Shown here piece after piece: positions 8,101-18,867 of a stretch of DNA of 64,000 nucleotides (within the stretch, counting starts at the first letter, position 1; each line of letters opens with the position of its first letter). The translations under genes were made by a program, and so were the position numbers. Source of the stretch: Achromobacter deleyi (lineage in GTDB: Bacteria; Pseudomonadota; Gammaproteobacteria; Burkholderiales; Burkholderiaceae_B); NCBI RefSeq assembly GCF_016127315.1, contig NZ_CP065997.1, forward strand, positions 4,154,001 to 4,218,000. The letters run 5' to 3'. The notes beneath the pieces were generated by a model that was not told the DNA's origin, did not search any database, and saw nothing but the letters and a program-made list of their open reading frames with translations.

Positions 8101-10366
8101 GTACGGCAAGCTGATCGAGAAGATGGACGGCACCAAGGGCAAGCTGAAGTGGGGCGGCGACGCCGCCATGCGCGGCGACAGCAAGAGCCTGCCCAAGAAG
8201 GTCAAGCTGGTCGACCTGTTCTCGGGTCCGGTCAAGCTCAACGACAAGGGCGAGGCCGACATCCCGCTGGACCTGCCCGACTTCAACGGCACGCTGCGCC
8301 TGATGGCCGTCGCGTTCACCGCCGACAACTTCGGCAGCACCGACACCGAAATGGTGGTGGCGGCGCCGATCGTGGCCGAGCTGAACACGCCGCGCTTCAT
8401 CACCCCGGGCGACCAGGCCGCCATCGCGCTGGACGTGACCAACCTGAGCGGCTCCGACCAGAAGGTGACGGTCAAGCTGGAAGCGCTGGATCCGGTCGGC
8501 ATCGTCGACGGCACCCGCACCGTGACGCTCAAGGACAAGCAACGCACCACGCTGCGCTTCACCGCCAGCACCACCGGTTCCTACGGCCTGGGCCTGATGC
8601 GCCTGACCGTGGACGGGCAGGGCGGCGCCAAGCCGATCCACATCGTGCGTGAATCGGTGCTGCAGGTGCAGCCGGCCTACGCGGCCGAGCGCCAGATGCG
8701 CCGCCTGCGCCTGAACCCGGGCGAGTCCAACGCGCCGCAGGCATCGTGGGTGGCGTCGTACTACCCGGACTCGACCACGATCAGCATGACGGTCTCGAAC
8801 CGTCCGCCGATCAACGTCAACCGCGTGGTCGAAGGCCTGCTCAACTACCCGTATGGCTGCACCGAGCAGACCATCAGCGCGACCCTGCCGTGGGTGCTGA
8901 TCGACGAGGAAGCCGCCAAGCAGTTCGGCCTCAAGCCGCGTACCCAGGCCGAGCGTGAAGCCAAGGTCGCCGGCGCCATCGGCCGCCTGTCGGGCATGCG
9001 CAACGCCGTCGGCTCCTACAACCTGTGGAGCAGTTCGTCGGCGCGCGACGTGTGGCTGACGGCCTATGCCGTGGGCTTCCTGCAGGATGCGCGCGACAAG
9101 GGCTTCACCATCCCCGAAGCCTCGCTGGACCGTTCGCGCCAGTGGCTGCTGGAGCAGGTGCAGCAGAGCAGCGGCTCGTTCGGCACCTGGTCGGCCAACC
9201 TGAAGCGCGACTTCGAGTCGGGCCGCCTGGACAGCAGCGGGCTGAACGTGCTGCGCGAAGACCACCGCCGGTTCGCCGGCCTGGCCACGGCCGCCCTGGC
9301 GCTGGCGCGCGACAAGAAGGCGCCGCTGTCCACGGTGCGCCAGCTGTTCGACAACTACCAGGACCGCGCGCGTTCGCCGCTGCCCCTGATCCAGTTGGCC
9401 GCCGCGTTCAAGCTGATGGGCGATGAAGGGCGCATGAAGAGCGCGCTCGACCTGGCCATGACGCGCGAGTACGGCATCACCCGCCGCGCCAACAGCTACT
9501 ACGACGATTGGCTGGGCGACTACGGCAGCGCGGTGCGCGACTATGCGCTGGCCTATGCCCTGGCCAACCAGTACGAGCTGCGCCATGACCGCGTCGAGAA
9601 CCTGATGACGCAACTGGCCGCGCGCATGGGCAACCGTTCGTACCTGTCGACCCAGGAACAGATGGCCCTGCTGATGGCGGCGCGCGCCGCGGGCGGCGAC
9701 AAGTCGACCCCGTGGCAGGCCGCGCTGACCGTCAATGGCGTGCGCAAGGAACTGGAAGGCGGCAGGTCCGACCGCACCGTGTCGCTGACCGCGGCCGACC
9801 TGGCCGGCACCCAGCTGACCAACACCGGCAGCCAGTCGCTGTTCATCGAGTACGACATCCAGGGCAGCCCGACCACGGTGCCGGCGCCGCGCAGCGACGT
9901 CATCCAGCTCAAGCGCGGCTGGTACCGTCCGGACGGCAAGCCGTGGGATGGCGGCACGCTGCAGACCGGCGACATGCTGGTGGTGTGGGTCCAGGCCAGC
10001 GCCAACCAGAACATTCCGGACGGCCTGCTGGTGGACCGCGTGCCGGCCGGTTTCGAGGTCGAGAACCTGAACCTGTCGCAAAGCCCCGAAATGCAGGACT
10101 GGAGCATCGGCGGGCGCCGCGTGGCCGACGCGATGGCCGACCCCAACATCAAGCACCGCGAATTCCGCGATGACCGGTATGTGGCGGCGGTCTCGCTGGG
10201 CCGCGGCAAGGTGGATGTGTTCTACCTGGTGCGGGTCGTGACGCCGGGCCGTTATTCGGTGCCGTCGACCGTGGCCGAAGACATGTACCGGCCCGAGATC
10301 CGTGGCGTAGGCGAGCAATGGAGCACGGTCGAAATCCGCGATCGCAGCGCCAAGCAGCGTCCTTGA
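5141..10366 (+). CDS. Bacterial alpha-2-macroglobulin with intact thioester motif
   Basis: 1741-residue giant envelope protein, similar in size to E. coli YfhM. A GTG start follows a GGGGAGG Shine-Dalgarno (5128-5134). The N-terminus carries a membrane anchor at residues 9-27 (WLAVAGAIVVAGAIGVGWW) and an Ala/Pro linker rather than a lipobox, unlike lipidated YfhM. MG-type beta domains follow (NNLFVYAGRNLYRPGETFHVSV). The thioester motif C1240-T-E-Q1243 lies in YPYGCTEQTIS, followed by the alpha-helical TED toroid. Such proteins are thought to trap proteases in the periplasm covalently and to work beside PBP1C in peptidoglycan repair. The next gene is pbpC, overlapping or abutting, which fits that pairing. 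Confidence 0.93.
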   Translation: MSGKNSKTWLAVAGAIVVAGAIGVGWWMGKGGQPSAPATPQTATPAATTPAPAAAAGGAKPEALPAAATVGSADPFAVLNCQPRQYNDSLSLAVTFTQPVEAKADLSKFLQVTDTGAASGKADQDTERSANGMQPASVQPGDAAPKGKIVQGNWVVGSNPRMVYFPYVQPQRSYSVAVRAGLPGAGDKVALGSASHCDVVTDAMPPSFYFASRGVVLPAGQNGGLPVATVNMPEVDVQFLRVAPERVPELFESVLGIGRNTASSDDDESGGYDEDGWRYSDNRGLKGSVSNWDLDRLNSLTTSVYQGRFLTDDKPNRRHVTFLPVEGIKELQEPGIYIAVMSQPGRFRYEYQVTYFYVSDIGLHARRYSDRIEAYSVSLKSGQAISGAVFELVDGAGKTLAKAQADGQGHVRFDGTFTNARVIRASRDKEMTVLALAEPALDLSEFDTGGHISRPNNLFVYAGRNLYRPGETFHVSVLPRDLDGRVMPPAPLTATLKRPDGRVVSTNLWQPAKDLQGYVERAIDLPPDAQTGAWMLELRVDPASRVADASWKFQVEEFLPERMKMALTSDQDVLSPNDTLTIDVQGDYLYGAPAAGNRLLSSFQVKRDRYALPQQWPGFIFGDVDDDSRRHFEELPEAALDSTGAAQLEVEPRTEGTHSPMKVRVSASLLESGGRPVVRSIERSVWPADKLIAVRPQFDNDVAREGAPATFEVLRVDAQGKIAPLAQAQMRLYREERQYYWRFDDQRGWNSGYTETEELLDSRAIALNDRSQFTVPVKWGRYRLEIADPETGETLRYRFYAGWDAQDADAMGNRPDRVQMKLEGVPAKPGDSVKLTLTPPHDGQALITVEGDRMLWSTWVAVKATGTQVEIPIDKSWKRHDLYVAAAVFRPGSEGDRVTPARALGLTFLPIASADRKLDVKLTAAAKTEPETKTTVRVKVDGAQGKLAMVTLSAVDVGILNINQYRTPDPLDFFFGKHRYAPELLDMYGKLIEKMDGTKGKLKWGGDAAMRGDSKSLPKKVKLVDLFSGPVKLNDKGEADIPLDLPDFNGTLRLMAVAFTADNFGSTDTEMVVAAPIVAELNTPRFITPGDQAAIALDVTNLSGSDQKVTVKLEALDPVGIVDGTRTVTLKDKQRTTLRFTASTTGSYGLGLMRLTVDGQGGAKPIHIVRESVLQVQPAYAAERQMRRLRLNPGESNAPQASWVASYYPDSTTISMTVSNRPPINVNRVVEGLLNYPYGCTEQTISATLPWVLIDEEAAKQFGLKPRTQAEREAKVAGAIGRLSGMRNAVGSYNLWSSSSARDVWLTAYAVGFLQDARDKGFTIPEASLDRSRQWLLEQVQQSSGSFGTWSANLKRDFESGRLDSSGLNVLREDHRRFAGLATAALALARDKKAPLSTVRQLFDNYQDRARSPLPLIQLAAAFKLMGDEGRMKSALDLAMTREYGITRRANSYYDDWLGDYGSAVRDYALAYALANQYELRHDRVENLMTQLAARMGNRSYLSTQEQMALLMAARAAGGDKSTPWQAALTVNGVRKELEGGRSDRTVSLTAADLAGTQLTNTGSQSLFIEYDIQGSPTTVPAPRSDVIQLKRGWYRPDGKPWDGGTLQTGDMLVVWVQASANQNIPDGLLVDRVPAGFEVENLNLSQSPEMQDWSIGGRRVADAMADPNIKHREFRDDRYVAAVSLGRGKVDVFYLVRVVTPGRYSVPSTVAEDMYRPEIRGVGEQWSTVEIRDRSAKQRP

Positions 10367-12585
10367 ACACCGCCGCCACCCCGCCGGCGGGCGCCTCGCG
10401 CGCCCGCCGCTGGCGGCGGCGCGGACTCTTCGCGGCCAGCGTGCTTCTCGCGCTGGCCGCGTTGTTATTCGTGTTCGACCGCCTTTATCCCCTGCCTGCC
10501 ATCGACTCCGGCGGCGCGGCCGTGGTGGTCGCCGCCGACGGCACGCCGCTGCGCAACTATCCCAGCCGCGACGGCATCTGGCGCTACCCGGTCAAGCCCG
10601 ACCAGGTGTCGCCGCACTACCTCGATACCCTGCTGACCTACGAGGACCGCTGGTTCTACTGGCACCCCGGGGTCAATCCGGTGTCGCTGGCGCGGGCCGG
10701 CTGGCAATGGGCCACCAACCGCCGCATCGTCTCGGGCGGCTCGACCCTGACCATGCAGGTGGCCCGCCTGATCGACCCGCAGCTGGCCGGCAAGCCGTCG
10801 CGCTCGATGAGCGCCAAGCTGCGCCAGGCCTGGCGCGCGGTGCAGCTGGAGATGCACTACAGCAAGGACGAGATCCTGTCGCTGTACCTGACCCACGCGC
10901 CCATGGGCGGCATCGTCGAGGGCGTGGAAATGGGGTCGCGCCTGTGGCTGGGCAAGCCGGCGCGCGATCTGAGCCCGGCCGAGGCCGCCATGCTGACGGC
11001 CTTGCCGCAGGCGCCGTCGCGGCTGCGGCCGGACCGCCATCCCCAGGCCGCGCAGACCGCGCGCGACAAGGTGCTGGACCGCATGGTGGAACTGGGCCGC
11101 TGGACGCCCGCCGAGGTGGCCGACGCCAAGATCGAGCAAGTGGTGGCGCCGCCGCTGCGGGCCCGCTGGCTGGCGCCGCTGGCCGCGCAGCGCCTGTTGC
11201 AGGAGGCCGGCCGCCCGGCGGCCGGTTCGCGCCGCCCCGGCAGCCGCCCGCCGCTGCTGACGTCGACCCTGGACGCCGACATGCAGGCCGCGGTCGAGCG
11301 CATGCTGCTGGACCGGGTCGACAACCTGCCGCCCAAGGTCTCGATGGCGGTGCTGGTGATGGACAACGACTCCCTTGAGGTCAAGGCCTACGCCGGTTCC
11401 GCCGACTTTTCCGATGATTCCCGATACGCGCACGTGGATATGGTGCGCGGGGTGCGTTCGCCCGGCTCGACCCTCAAGCCGTTCCTGTACGCGCAGGCCC
11501 TGGACGACGGCCTGATCCACTCGGAAAGCCTGCTGATCGACGCGCCGTTGTCGTTCGGCGGCTACGCCCCGGGCAATTTCCAGGCGGCGTTCTCCGGGCC
11601 GGTGAGTGTGGCGCAGGCGCTGCAGCGCTCGCTCAACGTGCCGGCGGTGGACCTGCTGGACCGGGTCGGACCCACCCGTTTCGCCTCGGTTATGCTGACG
11701 GGCGGGGTCTGGTTACGTTTGCCGGCCGGCGCCGAGCCGAATCTGAGCTTGATTTTGGGCGGGGGCGGCACCACATTGGAAGAATTGGTCGGCGCTTATC
11801 GGGCCCTGGCCCGTGGCGGCATCTCCGGGCGTCCGCGCCTGCGGCCGGAGCAGCCGCGGGTCGAGTCCCGTATGATGAGTGCTGGCGCGGCCTGGATCGT
11901 GCGCGACATCCTGGAAGGCGGCGGCCACCCGGACCGGCCCTTTTACCAGTCGGGCAGTCCGGCCCGGCAACTGGCCTGGAAAACCGGGACGAGTTTCGGA
12001 TTCCGGGACGCCTGGGCCGTCGGGGTGACCGACAGCTGGACGATCGGGGTATGGGTGGGCCGTCCCGACGGCACGCCCAATCCCGGGTTTTTCGGGGCGA
12101 ATGTGGCGGCGCCGCTACTGCAGGACATCGTGGCGGCGTTGCCGGAAGGCGCCCAGCACCTGCGCGTGCGGCCGGCCTCGGTACAGGCGGTGGTTACGTG
12201 CTGGCCGCTGGGTTACCGGCTGGGCAGCGTGCCGTCGGGGCAATGCCCCGAGCAGCGCGCGGCCTGGGCCTTGAACGACACGGTGCCGCCGTCGTTCGCC
12301 GGCTACGCCGATGCCACGCAGGGGCCGTTGCGCCTGGGTGGCGTGGCTACCGGCTCGGTGCTGCGGCCCGTGCCGGGCGGCACGCAGGTGTCGGTGGATG
12401 TGGATGTGCAGGGCGCTGAGGGTGAAGTATGGTGGATGCTCGATGGTCGCGTGGTGGGTCATGCCGCGTCGGGTCGTCCGTTTAATCTGGTGCTGACGCG
12501 GGACGGGCGGTATACGTTGACCGTCATGGACGCGCAAGGCCGCCACGACAGCGTGGTTTTTGAAATCGCTGGCGTTACGCCCTGA
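10318..12585 (+). CDS. pbpC: Penicillin-binding protein 1C (bifunctional class A PBP)
   Basis: 755 residues. A basic N-terminus and one membrane helix (about residues 37-53) precede a GT51 glycosyltransferase domain (EDRWFYWHPGVNP with the catalytic Glu; GGSTLTMQVARLID). The transpeptidase domain follows with S384-T-L-K387, SLN in LQRSLNVPAVDLL, and K555-T-G-T-S, then a C-terminal BiPBP_C-like domain ending near the stop. It polymerises and cross-links peptidoglycan in the periplasm. The ATG at 10318 overlaps the macroglobulin gene by 49 nt; a TTG at 10363 overlapping its TGA is an alternative start. Both starts keep the membrane anchor. The tight coupling supports joint function with the macroglobulin. 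Confidence 0.93.
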   Translation: MEHGRNPRSQRQAASLNTAATPPAGASRARRWRRRGLFAASVLLALAALLFVFDRLYPLPAIDSGGAAVVVAADGTPLRNYPSRDGIWRYPVKPDQVSPHYLDTLLTYEDRWFYWHPGVNPVSLARAGWQWATNRRIVSGGSTLTMQVARLIDPQLAGKPSRSMSAKLRQAWRAVQLEMHYSKDEILSLYLTHAPMGGIVEGVEMGSRLWLGKPARDLSPAEAAMLTALPQAPSRLRPDRHPQAAQTARDKVLDRMVELGRWTPAEVADAKIEQVVAPPLRARWLAPLAAQRLLQEAGRPAAGSRRPGSRPPLLTSTLDADMQAAVERMLLDRVDNLPPKVSMAVLVMDNDSLEVKAYAGSADFSDDSRYAHVDMVRGVRSPGSTLKPFLYAQALDDGLIHSESLLIDAPLSFGGYAPGNFQAAFSGPVSVAQALQRSLNVPAVDLLDRVGPTRFASVMLTGGVWLRLPAGAEPNLSLILGGGGTTLEELVGAYRALARGGISGRPRLRPEQPRVESRMMSAGAAWIVRDILEGGGHPDRPFYQSGSPARQLAWKTGTSFGFRDAWAVGVTDSWTIGVWVGRPDGTPNPGFFGANVAAPLLQDIVAALPEGAQHLRVRPASVQAVVTCWPLGYRLGSVPSGQCPEQRAAWALNDTVPPSFAGYADATQGPLRLGGVATGSVLRPVPGGTQVSVDVDVQGAEGEVWWMLDGRVVGHAASGRPFNLVLTRDGRYTLTVMDAQGRHDSVVFEIAGVTP

Positions 12586-12640
12586 TCGGCATAGAATATG
12601 AATCGTGTATTTGACCGCTTCGATGCGTTACGGAGGAAGC

Positions 12641-14950
<2,310 letters not shown>

Positions 14951-14954
14951 GCCT

Positions 14955-16274
14955 ATGAGTAGCGCGGAGAGCCAGCCGCTGATCGAGTGCGAACACTGCG
15001 CAAGCATCTATCGCCGACATCAGCTCGAACCTGGCGAGACCGCCAATTGCGCCCGCTGCGGCACCATTCTATGGCGCTACAGCGGGCTTAGTTTGTCCAA
15101 TTGGCTGGCGCTCGCCATCGCCGCGCTGATCATCTTCGGCGTGGCCAACGCCTACCCGGTCGCTTCGATGTCGGTGCAGGGCATGGTGCAGCAGGCCTCG
15201 CTGCTCGATGCCATCGGCATCACCTGGCGCCAGCAACACTACGCGGTGGCGGTCATGACCGGACTGGCGGGCTTTGTGCTGCCGCTGGTCCAGCTGGCCG
15301 TCCTGCTGTGGGTGCTGGGCCCCTTGTCGCGCGGCGCCGAGCCGGCGGCCTTTCGTGGCGCGATGCGGCTGCTGGGCATGTTGCGGCCGTGGTGCATGGT
15401 GCCGGTGTTCCTGCTGGGCGTGCTGGTGGCGGTGGTCAAGCTGGCCGGCATGGCGGCGGTGTCGCCCGGCATCGGCCTGATCGCCTTCGGCATCCTCACG
15501 ATTTTCCTGACCATGCTCGGCCGTCTCACGCCGCACGTGCTGTGGCGCTATGCCGAAAGCGAGGGCGTGGTGCCGGTGCACGTGCCCGAGGCCGGCCCCG
15601 ACGTGGTGCTCACCGGCTGCCATGTCTGTGGCCAGGTGCAGGCGGTGCCGCGCGCCGACGACGCCGAGGCCGAGCACCACTGCGTGCGCTGCCACGCCGT
15701 GGTGCACTACCGCAAGCCCGACCACCTGGCCCGCACCTGGGCGCTGTTGCTGGCGGCCGTGGTGTTCTATATTCCCGCCAATGTGCTGCCGGTGATGAAG
15801 GTCAGCTCGGTGCTGGGCGACAGCGCCCACACCATCCTGGGCGGCGTGGTGGAACTGTGGGACATGGGTTCCTGGGACATCGCGCTGATCGTTTTCATCG
15901 CCAGCGTGGCGGTGCCGCTGACCAAATTGCTGGCGCTGATCCTGTTATTGTTGACCGAGCAATGGCGCAGCACCACCAACCTGCGCCCGCGCACCCGGCT
16001 GTACCAGATGGTCGAATTCATCGGCCAGTGGTCGATGCTGGATGTGTTCGTGGTGATCCTGCTGGCGGCCCTGGCCGATTTCCAGGGCCTGATGGAAATC
16101 AGTGCCGGCGCGGGCGCCGCGGCGTTCGGCGTGGTCGTCATCCTGACCATGCTGTCCGCCATGAGCTTCGACCTGCGCCGCAGCTGGGACCTGGAAGAAA
16201 CGAGTGAATTGGACGCTCCGGAGCCGGCTGCGGACCGGCGCCCGGCGTCCGCCGCTGGCGCGCAAGCGGGCTGA
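14955..16274 (+). CDS. pqiA: Paraquat-inducible protein A (intermembrane transport, PqiA)
   Basis: 439-residue polytopic inner-membrane protein with two PqiA modules. Each module starts with a zinc-ribbon-like pair: CEHC...CARC near the N-terminus and CHVC...CVRC at mid-protein. Hydrophobic helices follow each (for example WLALAIAALIIFGVANAYPV). The PxxV-type motif after the ribbons (NAYPVASM, NVLPVMKV) is typical. PqiA is the inner-membrane partner of the MCE protein PqiB in a lipid-transport bridge to the outer membrane. The ATG at 14955 lies 4 nt after the clpA stop. The gene heads the run pqiA-pqiB-pqiC. Confidence 0.93.
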   Translation: MSSAESQPLIECEHCASIYRRHQLEPGETANCARCGTILWRYSGLSLSNWLALAIAALIIFGVANAYPVASMSVQGMVQQASLLDAIGITWRQQHYAVAVMTGLAGFVLPLVQLAVLLWVLGPLSRGAEPAAFRGAMRLLGMLRPWCMVPVFLLGVLVAVVKLAGMAAVSPGIGLIAFGILTIFLTMLGRLTPHVLWRYAESEGVVPVHVPEAGPDVVLTGCHVCGQVQAVPRADDAEAEHHCVRCHAVVHYRKPDHLARTWALLLAAVVFYIPANVLPVMKVSSVLGDSAHTILGGVVELWDMGSWDIALIVFIASVAVPLTKLLALILLLLTEQWRSTTNLRPRTRLYQMVEFIGQWSMLDVFVVILLAALADFQGLMEISAGAGAAAFGVVVILTMLSAMSFDLRRSWDLEETSELDAPEPAADRRPASAAGAQAG

Positions 16275-16340
16275 CGCCAGCACGATTGCGGCGCGTGGGC
16301 CGGAAGGTCGCGCGCCGTTCAAAGAAGAAAAGGAAAACCG

Positions 16341-18005
16341 ATGTCCGACCAAGCACCTGGATCTGGTGAAGAGAAGTACGCGTCACCCACGATCTCGCGC
16401 AAGCGCAAGAGCCGGATTTCATGGATCTGGCTGGTGCCGATCGTCGCGGCGCTGATGGGCCTGTCGCTGGTGGTGCGGACCTGGATGCAGGCCGGCCCCG
16501 ATCTGTCGATCGAATTCAATACCGCCGAAGGGCTGGAAGTCGGCAAGACCCAGCTGCGCTACAAGGACGTGAACGTCGGCACCGTGCGCTCGATCGGCTT
16601 CAACGCCGACCGCAGCAAGGTGGTGGTGCAGGCCGAGCTGTCCAAGGACGTGGCCGACCTGGCGCGCGAGGGCACCAATTTCTGGGTGGTGCGCCCGCGC
16701 CTGGACGTCAGCGGCGTGTCGGGCCTGGGCACCTTGCTGTCCGGCGCCTACATCGGCGTGGACGCGGTCGAGGGCAAGGATGCGTCCAAGAAGGCGACCA
16801 AGCTGCACTTCGTCGGCCTGGAGACGCCGCCGGCCGTCACCCATGACCGCGCCGGCAAGCGCTTCAAGCTCAAGGCCTCGGACCTGGGTTCGCTGGACAT
16901 CGGTTCGCCGGTGTATTTCCGCCGCATCAACGTGGGCCGCGTGATCGGCTATGCGCTCGACAAGACCGGCAACGCGGTCAACGTCGAGGTGTTCGTGGAC
17001 GCGCCCAACGACAAGTTCGTCACCAACGGCACCCGTTTCTGGAACGCCAGCGGCGTCGACTTCAGCGTCAATGCCGAAGGCCTGAAGGTGCGCACCCAGT
17101 CGCTGGTGTCGATGGCCGTGGGCGGCGTGGCGTTCGAGCCGGTCTACAGCGTGCGCGATGGCAGCACGCCGGCGCCGGCCGATGCCCACTTCGAGCTGTA
17201 TGCCACCGAGGCGGCCGCCAAGGCCAATCCCGATGGTGAGGCCTTCCCGATCCGCATGCGCTTCGACCAGTCGATCCGCGGCCTGGCGGTGGGAGCGGCG
17301 ATCGACTTCTCGGGCATCACGCTGGGCAACGTCACGCAGATCAACATGGACTTCGATCCCGTCAGCAAGCGCTTCTTCGCGCTGGTCGACGCGACGCTGT
17401 ATCCGGAGCGCCTGGGCCGCGTCTACGAGGACGTGCGCGAACACGCCATCAAGGACGGCGACGAGGCCGGCGGCCGCCTGCTCGGCATCATGATAAAGCA
17501 TGGCCTGCGCGCTCAGCTGCGCACCGCCAACCTGCTGACCGGCCAGTTGTACGTGGTGCTGGACGAGTTCCCCAACGTCAAACCGGTGGAATTCAAGATG
17601 TCCAACCCGGCCATGATCCCGACCGTGCCGGGCAACCTCGACCAGCTGCAGCAGCAGGTCAGCAACATCGTCGCCAAGATCGACAAGATCCCGTTCGACA
17701 AGATCGGCGAGGACTTGCGCACCACGCTGGCCAGCACCTCCAAGCTGATGACGCGCCTGGACAAGCAGGTGGCGCCGGAAGCGCAGGCCGTTCTCAAGCA
17801 GGCGCGCGATTCCATCGCCAACCTCAATGGCTTGCTGGCCTCGGATGCCTCGCTGCCGGTCAACGCCGAGAAGGCCATGCAGGAACTGAGCCGCGCCGCC
17901 CGCTCGCTGCGCGCGCTGGCCGACTTCCTGCAATCCAACCCCGAATCGCTGCTGCGCGGCCGCGGCAGCGACCCGATCCCCGGCGCCGGCCCCGTCAGGA
18001 ACTGA
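16341..18005 (+). CDS. pqiB: MCE-domain protein PqiB
   Basis: 554 residues, one N-terminal membrane helix (about residues 27-45, ISWIWLVPIVAALMGLSLVV) followed by successive MCE domains. Typical starts are visible: ISIEF-type 'LSIEFNTAEGLEVGKTQLRYKDV', then 'GSPVYFRRINVGRVIGY' and 'GAAIDFSGITLGNV'. A C-terminal helical region (about 430-540) forms the needle of the periplasm-spanning tunnel in E. coli PqiB. Family role: lipid movement between inner and outer membranes. A purine-rich Shine-Dalgarno (AAAGGAAAA) precedes the ATG. It lies between pqiA and pqiC, only 4 nt before the latter. Confidence 0.93.
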   Translation: MSDQAPGSGEEKYASPTISRKRKSRISWIWLVPIVAALMGLSLVVRTWMQAGPDLSIEFNTAEGLEVGKTQLRYKDVNVGTVRSIGFNADRSKVVVQAELSKDVADLAREGTNFWVVRPRLDVSGVSGLGTLLSGAYIGVDAVEGKDASKKATKLHFVGLETPPAVTHDRAGKRFKLKASDLGSLDIGSPVYFRRINVGRVIGYALDKTGNAVNVEVFVDAPNDKFVTNGTRFWNASGVDFSVNAEGLKVRTQSLVSMAVGGVAFEPVYSVRDGSTPAPADAHFELYATEAAAKANPDGEAFPIRMRFDQSIRGLAVGAAIDFSGITLGNVTQINMDFDPVSKRFFALVDATLYPERLGRVYEDVREHAIKDGDEAGGRLLGIMIKHGLRAQLRTANLLTGQLYVVLDEFPNVKPVEFKMSNPAMIPTVPGNLDQLQQQVSNIVAKIDKIPFDKIGEDLRTTLASTSKLMTRLDKQVAPEAQAVLKQARDSIANLNGLLASDASLPVNAEKAMQELSRAARSLRALADFLQSNPESLLRGRGSDPIPGAGPVRN

Positions 18006-18009
18006 ACCT

Positions 18010-18699
18010 ATGACCCACTTCCGTTTCCGTCCCGTCCGCGCCGCCGCGCCGTCCCTGCGCCGCGGCCTGGCGGTGCTGGCCCTGCCGCTGCTGCTGGCCG
18101 CCTGCGCCTCGTCGCCGCCGGTTCATTACTACACCCTGCAGGGGCCGGCGCCCCAGGCGCCCGCCGTGCCGCGGGCGGCGGCGCCGTTCCTGCTGGAAGT
18201 GCAGGGCGTCAACGTGGCGTCGCAGGCCGACCAGCCGCAACTGATGGTCCGCACCGGCGACGGCAGCGTGGCGGCGCTGTATTCGGAGCGCTGGACCTCG
18301 CCGCTGGGCGACGAGATCCGCGGCGCCTTGTCCGATGCGCTCAAGCACGACCTGGGCGCGCTCGACGTGCAGGTGGTCAAGCCCGGCCCGACCGCGCCGG
18401 TGTGGCGGGTGCAGACCGACGTGCAGCGCTTCGACCTGGTGTCGGGCCGCATGGCGCAACTGGACGCCACCTGGCGGGTGCGGCCGGTCAACCTCAAGGG
18501 CAACGGCCTGCTGTGCCGCAGCGTCGTGACCGAAAACGTGTCCGAGGCGGGCGTGCCCGCGCTGGTCGCGGCGCAGCAGCGCGCGGTGGCGGCGCTGGCG
18601 GGCGCGATGGCGTCCGCCATCCGCGGGCAGACGCCGGACAGCGCCGGCGCGGTGCAGATGCTGGGCTGCTCGCCGCTGCCCGAATCCGGCAAACCGTAA
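18010..18699 (+). CDS. pqiC: PqiC-type outer-membrane lipoprotein
   Basis: 229 residues. The N-terminal signal ends in a lipobox (LLAAC, Cys32), so it is a lipoprotein; Ser at +2/+3 after Ala fits outer-membrane sorting. The mature part starts VHYYTLQGPAP, the signature of the ABC-type transport auxiliary lipoprotein (DUF330) domain. PqiC anchors the PqiB tunnel at the outer membrane in the E. coli system. The 4-nt gap from pqiB shows co-transcription. The operon ends here; the 168 nt to putA contain putA control elements and only a weak stem near 18706-18731. Confidence 0.88.
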   Translation: MTHFRFRPVRAAAPSLRRGLAVLALPLLLAACASSPPVHYYTLQGPAPQAPAVPRAAAPFLLEVQGVNVASQADQPQLMVRTGDGSVAALYSERWTSPLGDEIRGALSDALKHDLGALDVQVVKPGPTAPVWRVQTDVQRFDLVSGRMAQLDATWRVRPVNLKGNGLLCRSVVTENVSEAGVPALVAAQQRAVAALAGAMASAIRGQTPDSAGAVQMLGCSPLPESGKP

Positions 18700-18741
18700 A
18701 AAGGGACGGGCAGGGCCTCAAAACCTGCCGTGATCTCAACC

Positions 18742-18762
18742 GGTTAACCCCTAGGGTTAACC
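18742..18762. promoter_or_regulatory. Perfect 9-3-9 dyad upstream of putA
   Basis: GGTTAACCC, 3 nt (CTA), GGGTTAACC. Symmetric, without a T-run, lying 106-126 nt before the putA start. It looks like an operator for a dimeric regulator (an Lrp/AsnC type such as PutR would be conventional for putA) or part of the promoter. Which protein binds is unknown. Confidence 0.5.
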
Positions 18763-18775
18763 TTAATACAAAGCC

Positions 18776-18785
18776 GGTTGCAACC
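18776..18785. promoter_or_regulatory. Candidate PutA operator (GGTTGCAACC)
   Basis: Perfect 10-bp palindrome containing GTTGCA on both strands, the hexamer bound by the ribbon-helix-helix domain of E. coli PutA. It lies about 85 nt upstream of a putA gene whose product retains that domain, so autorepression in the absence of proline is likely. Confidence 0.6.
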
Positions 18786-18867
18786 TGACTAGCATACGGT
18801 CCTACCGATGCCGGGCCCCTTTGTGGGCCCGGTGTGACCTCTGCCATGCGACAGGAAGCAATCTCTT

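Noticed and set aside
4895..10318. 1807-codon open frame on the minus strand opposite the macroglobulin gene
   Set aside because: It is the antisense shadow of a clear family member; in GC-rich DNA stop codons are rare in this frame. Its product is His/Gln/Arg-rich with no recognisable domain.
5141..12585. Macroglobulin-pbpC pair as a recent horizontal insertion
   Set aside because: No mobility genes, direct repeats or base-composition shift at the borders; only position is unusual.
18706..18731. Terminator after pqiC
   Set aside because: The GGCAGG/CCTGCC stem is short, loop large and no T-run follows.
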